Source: Syntrophomonadaceae bacterium (GTDB lineage: Bacteria > Bacillota > Dethiobacteria > DTU022). Taken from it: a stretch of 17,154 nt of DNA. The notes under the pieces were generated by a model, which worked only from the letters and a program-made list of their open reading frames with translations, did not search any database and had not been told where the DNA came from. How positions within the stretch are numbered: position 1 is the stretch's first letter; each line of letters opens with the position of its first letter. The translations under genes were made by a program, and so were the position numbers. Shown piece by piece: positions 13,514 to 17,154 of the stretch. The stretch spans positions 1-17,154 of the forward strand of contig SLHT01000139.1 of assembly GCA_007136055.1 (NCBI GenBank), given 5' to 3'.

Positions 13514-15484
13514 ATGTCCGAAGGCAAGAAAAAAGTAGACAACAGAAGGACAATAGATCCGGCAGCGCTGCAGGTCATCGATCATAATGACGGTAACGGT
13601 CAGGTCGAAACTACCTACGAGCGCTATGTTAAGATGCAGCCCCAGTGCAATTTCGGGCGCACCGGCGTCTGCTGCCGGATTTGCCTGCAGGGGCCCTGCC
13701 GTATTACTAAAAAGGCCTCAAAGGGAATTTGCGGAGCACACGGTTATTCCATTGTTGCCCGTAACCTGATTCGCGCCATCAGCGGCGGCACAGGCGCTCA
13801 TGCCGATCACAGCCGTCATATGCTTTATGCATTGATGGAAGTTCTGGAAGGAAAGGCGCCCGATTATAAGGTTGAGGATTCTGCTAAACTGAAGCGGGTA
13901 GCAGAAAGGATAGGTCTGGAAGTAGAAGGCAAGGATGACAATGAGCTTCTGGAAGGCGTTCTGCAGCAGGCCATGGCTGATTTTTCGAAGATCACTTCCG
14001 AAACCTGTAAGTGGTTGGAAACGACAGTTGTGCCCGAAAGGATGGAGGTATTCAAAAGCTGCAACATTAACCCCCGCAGCGTGCATACAACCATTGCCGA
14101 AACCATGGGCCAGACTCACATGGGAGTCGATGCCGACCCCGTCAACCTGATTTTCCAGGGGTTGAAGACGTCGCTCTGCGACTATATCTGCATGCATATC
14201 GGAACTGACCTTTCCGATATTCTGTTCGGAACACCGAAACCGGTTGCTACCGAAGCTAACTTCGGGGTCATCGATCCCGAGATGGTCAATATCGCCGTGC
14301 ACGGTCACAATCCGCTCCTCAGTGAAATGATTGTTCGCCAGGCCCGCGAGATGAAATCCGAAGCCGAAGCAGCCGGAGCCAAGGGCGTCAAGTGCATGGG
14401 AATCTGCTGTACCGGGAATGAGGTGCTGATGCGCCAGGAAATTCCGGTCCTCACAAACTTCCTTTCCCAGGAACTGCCGATCATGACCGGCGGCATCGAT
14501 GCCATGGTCGTTGACGTGCAGTGTATCATGCCCGGTATCAAGGCGGTATCAGACTGCTACCATACCCGGATTATTACCACCATGTCTCACTCCAAGATAC
14601 CCGGCTCCTATCATGTCGACTTCTCGGAAGAGCATGCCGTTGAGAAAGCGAAGGAAGTTGTTAACCTGGCGATCGAAGCTTATAAAGAGCGCGAGGAAAA
14701 ATCCTGCAACATACCCGAGATCAAGCATAAAGTGATCGCCGGTTTCAGCATGGAAGCGATGGAAGAGGTGCTCGGCGCCATTAACCCCGACGAACCGATT
14801 AAAGTCGTCACGGACGCTATTGACTCCGGTCAACTGCGCGGGGTCGTCCTTTTCGCCGGTTGTAATAACCTGCGTGTTCCGCATGACGCGAGCCATGCCC
14901 ATATCATTAAGGAAATGGCCAAAAATGATGTGCTGATAGTTGCAACCGGCTGTGCTGCCGGCACTGCAGCTAAACTGGGGCTGATGAACGATGAAGCAGT
15001 GGAAAAATACGCAGGCGAAGGCCTGAAGAAGTTCATCCACACCCTGAATGAAGCGAATAAAGACAAGCTCAAGGAAAAGCTGCCCCTGGTTTTCCACATG
15101 GGTTCCTGCGTGGATAACTCGAGGGCGTACGACTTCACAACAGCCCTGGCTCGCCAGTGGGGCGTTGATACTCCAAAGGTACCTTTCGTTGCCTCCGCAC
15201 CGGAAGCGATGAGTGAAAAGGCTGTTTCTATCGGCAGCTGGTGTGTGACTCTCGGCGTTCCGACTCACGTCGGGGTAGTTCCCGAGGTTACAGGCAGCGC
15301 ACTTGTCGACGGTATTGCTTTGCAAATTGCAGAAGACGTTTACGGCGGTTACTTTATCTGGGAAGAAGATCCCGAGAAAGCGGCAGAAAAGATTCTTGCC
15401 GCACTTGACGAGCGTTCCTGGAAACTGAAAATACACAAGCAAACTGCCGAAAAATACGAAACTGAACTGTCCGCAGGATGGTAA
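13514..15484 (+). CDS. acsA: Anaerobic Ni-Fe carbon monoxide dehydrogenase catalytic subunit
   Basis: This enzyme reversibly oxidises CO to CO2 and, in acetogens, supplies CO to acetyl-CoA synthase. The 656-residue protein shows D- and B-cluster cysteines at 45, 53, 54, 57, 62 and 73 (CNFGRTGVCCRICLQGPC and GICG). C-cluster ligands are His265, Cys299, Cys337, Cys450, Cys480 and Cys532, spaced as H261/C295/C333/C446/C476/C526 of the C. hydrogenoformans enzyme, apart from a 2-residue insertion before the last. No key residue is missing. acsB follows 27 bases later, favouring the Wood-Ljungdahl form (acsA/cooS). AGGAGG at 13496-13501 is 12 bases before ATG, slightly long. The 131-base leader is AT-rich; a TTAACA/TATAAA pair (13410, 13431) has only 15-base spacing. 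Confidence 0.96.
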   Translation: MSEGKKKVDNRRTIDPAALQVIDHNDGNGQVETTYERYVKMQPQCNFGRTGVCCRICLQGPCRITKKASKGICGAHGYSIVARNLIRAISGGTGAHADHSRHMLYALMEVLEGKAPDYKVEDSAKLKRVAERIGLEVEGKDDNELLEGVLQQAMADFSKITSETCKWLETTVVPERMEVFKSCNINPRSVHTTIAETMGQTHMGVDADPVNLIFQGLKTSLCDYICMHIGTDLSDILFGTPKPVATEANFGVIDPEMVNIAVHGHNPLLSEMIVRQAREMKSEAEAAGAKGVKCMGICCTGNEVLMRQEIPVLTNFLSQELPIMTGGIDAMVVDVQCIMPGIKAVSDCYHTRIITTMSHSKIPGSYHVDFSEEHAVEKAKEVVNLAIEAYKEREEKSCNIPEIKHKVIAGFSMEAMEEVLGAINPDEPIKVVTDAIDSGQLRGVVLFAGCNNLRVPHDASHAHIIKEMAKNDVLIVATGCAAGTAAKLGLMNDEAVEKYAGEGLKKFIHTLNEANKDKLKEKLPLVFHMGSCVDNSRAYDFTTALARQWGVDTPKVPFVASAPEAMSEKAVSIGSWCVTLGVPTHVGVVPEVTGSALVDGIALQIAEDVYGGYFIWEEDPEKAAEKILAALDERSWKLKIHKQTAEKYETELSAGW

Positions 15485-15511
15485 AAAAATCGCAAAAAGG
15501 AGGCACGAATA

Positions 15512-17154
15512 ATGAGTGAAGGTGTTCTCACACGAGACTGGCAAGAATCGTTTGATGAAATATATGGTGGCGCCGTTGATGAAGCGAACCCGCCACTGAA
15601 ACTATTCGAAAAAGCATACGATGGTGCAGTAATTGCTACCAGCTATGCTGAAATTCTGCTGAACCAGGCTATAAGGCGCTTTGGTGCCGATAAAAAAGTA
15701 GGTTATCCCGATACGGGTTACTACCTGCCTGTAATCAGGGCGCTAAGCGGCGAAGCCGTTGAAACGCTGGGGGAACTGCCCCCGATTTTAAACCGGATGC
15801 GCAATCAGATTCATGAAGAGCTTAATTTCGATAACGCCCGCCTCTGCGGGGAAGCGGCGGCCTATTCAGCCGAAATTATCGAAGCTCTCCGCTATCTGGA
15901 CGGGGCCCGCCCGCACGTTGAGCCCTGGACAGGGTTCTTAGGCGACCCGGTTGTACGCCGTTACGGTATCCTCCTGGTCGACTGGACAATCCCCGGCCAG
16001 GCTGTTGTTATGGGCAAAGGTAAATCGAGTGAAGAAGTCGGTAAGATCATCATGGACCTGCAGGGTAAAGGGTTTATGATTTTCCTCTGCAACCAGGTTA
16101 TCGAGCAGGCCATTGAAGCAGGCTGTAAGCTCGGTATCGATTTTATCGCTTTCCCGATCGGTAACTTTACCCAGGTTATTCACGCTGTAAACTACGCCCT
16201 GCGCGCCGGTATCGCTTTCGGCGGTATCCCGCCCGGAGAGCGACAGGATACGCGCGACTACCAGCGCCGCCGCGTACGCGCTTTTGTGCTGCAGCTGGGC
16301 GAAATTGATGAAGTCCAGGTAGCGGCTCACTTTGCCGCCATTTTCCTTGGCTTCCCTGTTATTACCGACCAGGAACTGGCTGAAGACGAGCAGATTCCGA
16401 ACTGGTACGTGTCTAACCCCAACTACGAAGACTTAGTCCAGGTGGCGATGGAAATCCGTGGGATCAAGCTGAAAATCTTAGACATCCCCATCCCCATTAC
16501 TGTCGGTCCCGCTTTCGAAGGGGAAGTTATCCGCAAGGGTGATATGCGGGTCGAGTTTGGAGGAGGCCGGACCACCGCTTTCGAGCTGGTGGAAATGGTC
16601 GAAGAAGATCAAATCGAGGACGGTAAGATTGAGGTTATCGGTCCCGAAATTGACGATGTTGAAGAAGGCAAGTCCCTGCCGCTCGGTCTCGTGGTCAAGA
16701 TTTTCGGCCGCAAGATGCAGGAAGACTTCGAAAGTGTTCTCGAACGCCGCCTGCACTACTTGATTAACTACGGCGAAGGCCTCTGGCATATGGCCCAGCG
16801 CGATACGATCTGGATGAGGATCAGTAAAGATGCAGCTGCCAAGGGTTTTAAAATCAGAGACTACGGCGAGCTTCTCGTCGCCAAGTTCAAAGATGAATTC
16901 CCCTCTATCGTCGACCGGGTTCAGGTTACCCTGATCACCGATGCCGATAAGGTTGATGAAGAGCTTAAACGGGCCCAAAAATTCTACAGCGCCCGCGACG
17001 AGCGTTTAAAAGGCCTCACCGATGAATCGGTTGAGGAATTCTACTCCTGCATTCTCTGCCAGTCCTTTGCCCCGAACCACTGCTGCGTGGTCACGCCGGA
17101 ACGCCTCGGCCTCTGCGGCGCGGTAAGCTGGCTTGACGGCAAAGCTGCCTACGA
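15512..17154 (+). CDS. acsB: Acetyl-CoA synthase alpha subunit AcsB, cut by window end
   Basis: AcsB makes acetyl-CoA from CO, a methyl group from the corrinoid protein, and CoA. The frame is open from ATG 15512 to the window end, 547 complete codons, about three quarters of the usual 730 or so. AGGAGG lies about 8 bases upstream. It opens MSEGVLTRDWQESFDEIYGG, followed by the N-terminal CODH-contacting and middle domains. The A-cluster cysteines Cys513, Cys516, Cys525 and Cys535 occur in YSCILCQSFAPNHCC and GLCGAVSW, with the same spacing as 506/509/518/528 in Moorella; the remaining distal-nickel ligands would lie past the edge. It is cotranscribed with acsA, and codon use in both is richer in GC-ending codons than in the upstream small genes, consistent with high expression. 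Confidence 0.95.
   Translation, partial: MSEGVLTRDWQESFDEIYGGAVDEANPPLKLFEKAYDGAVIATSYAEILLNQAIRRFGADKKVGYPDTGYYLPVIRALSGEAVETLGELPPILNRMRNQIHEELNFDNARLCGEAAAYSAEIIEALRYLDGARPHVEPWTGFLGDPVVRRYGILLVDWTIPGQAVVMGKGKSSEEVGKIIMDLQGKGFMIFLCNQVIEQAIEAGCKLGIDFIAFPIGNFTQVIHAVNYALRAGIAFGGIPPGERQDTRDYQRRRVRAFVLQLGEIDEVQVAAHFAAIFLGFPVITDQELAEDEQIPNWYVSNPNYEDLVQVAMEIRGIKLKILDIPIPITVGPAFEGEVIRKGDMRVEFGGGRTTAFELVEMVEEDQIEDGKIEVIGPEIDDVEEGKSLPLGLVVKIFGRKMQEDFESVLERRLHYLINYGEGLWHMAQRDTIWMRISKDAAAKGFKIRDYGELLVAKFKDEFPSIVDRVQVTLITDADKVDEELKRAQKFYSARDERLKGLTDESVEEFYSCILCQSFAPNHCCVVTPERLGLCGAVSWLDGKAAY

Noticed and set aside
14549..15544. 331-codon minus-strand open frame opposite the CO dehydrogenase gene
   Set aside because: It lies antisense within a clearly functional gene, shows no family features, and follows from the codon bias of the real gene.
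15938..16978. Minus-strand open frames of 130 and 166 codons inside acsB
   Set aside because: The plus frame is continuous with conserved acetyl-CoA synthase sequence; these are antisense shadows.

Overview
The window looks like chromosome from an anaerobic, Gram-positive, Clostridia-type firmicute that uses the Wood-Ljungdahl pathway (acetogen, carboxydotroph or syntroph). The evidence is a ctsR-mcsA-mcsB-clpC stress operon, a rhodanese-less ThiI paired with a cysteine desulfurase, strong AGGAGG-type ribosome binding sites with TTG/GTG starts, and a cooC-acsA-acsB start of a CO dehydrogenase/acetyl-CoA synthase cluster. I cannot name the genus. No rRNA, tRNA, CRISPR array, prophage or transposase gene is visible.

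Layout. 1-112 is a small nested inverted repeat of REP/MITE type. 182-832 (+) is a hemolysin III/TrhA-like membrane protein with its own promoter. 833-1165 has no gene but several short hairpins and a 17-bp bidirectional terminator. 1166-1904 (-) holds two overlapping, mutually paralogous two-helix membrane proteins of unknown function. 1976-2992 (+) is a single-chain flavodoxin/2x[4Fe-4S] protein (EFR1-like). 2989-5627 (-) is a sulfur module: Nfu-type scaffold, cysteine desulfurase and ThiI, with an intrinsic terminator between nfu and the desulfurase. 5866-7530 (+) is thioredoxin reductase plus an MgtC/SapB-type membrane protein. 7658-12465 (+) is the CtsR regulon operon: operator, ctsR, mcsA, mcsB, then an internal promoter, a very stable leader hairpin and clpC, ending in a strong terminator. 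12624-17154 (+) is cooC, the CO dehydrogenase gene and acsB, which runs off the window end.

How it fits together. The desulfurase probably supplies sulfur to ThiI for 4-thiouridine in tRNA. McsA/McsB (arginine kinase) and ClpC mark and unfold damaged proteins, and CtsR represses the operon through tandem GGTCAGA heptads over the promoter. CooC would load nickel into the C-cluster of the CO dehydrogenase, which hands CO to AcsB for acetyl-CoA synthesis.

Most of the window is recognisable core metabolism and I see no convincing new multi-gene system. The items most worth a second look are the 21-bp leader hairpin before clpC, the structured gene-free stretch at 833-1080, the REP-like repeat at the left edge, the unknown membrane protein pair, and the nfu/desulfurase terminator arrangement. 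Several start codons are better placed downstream of the longest open frame, and these are argued in the entries.
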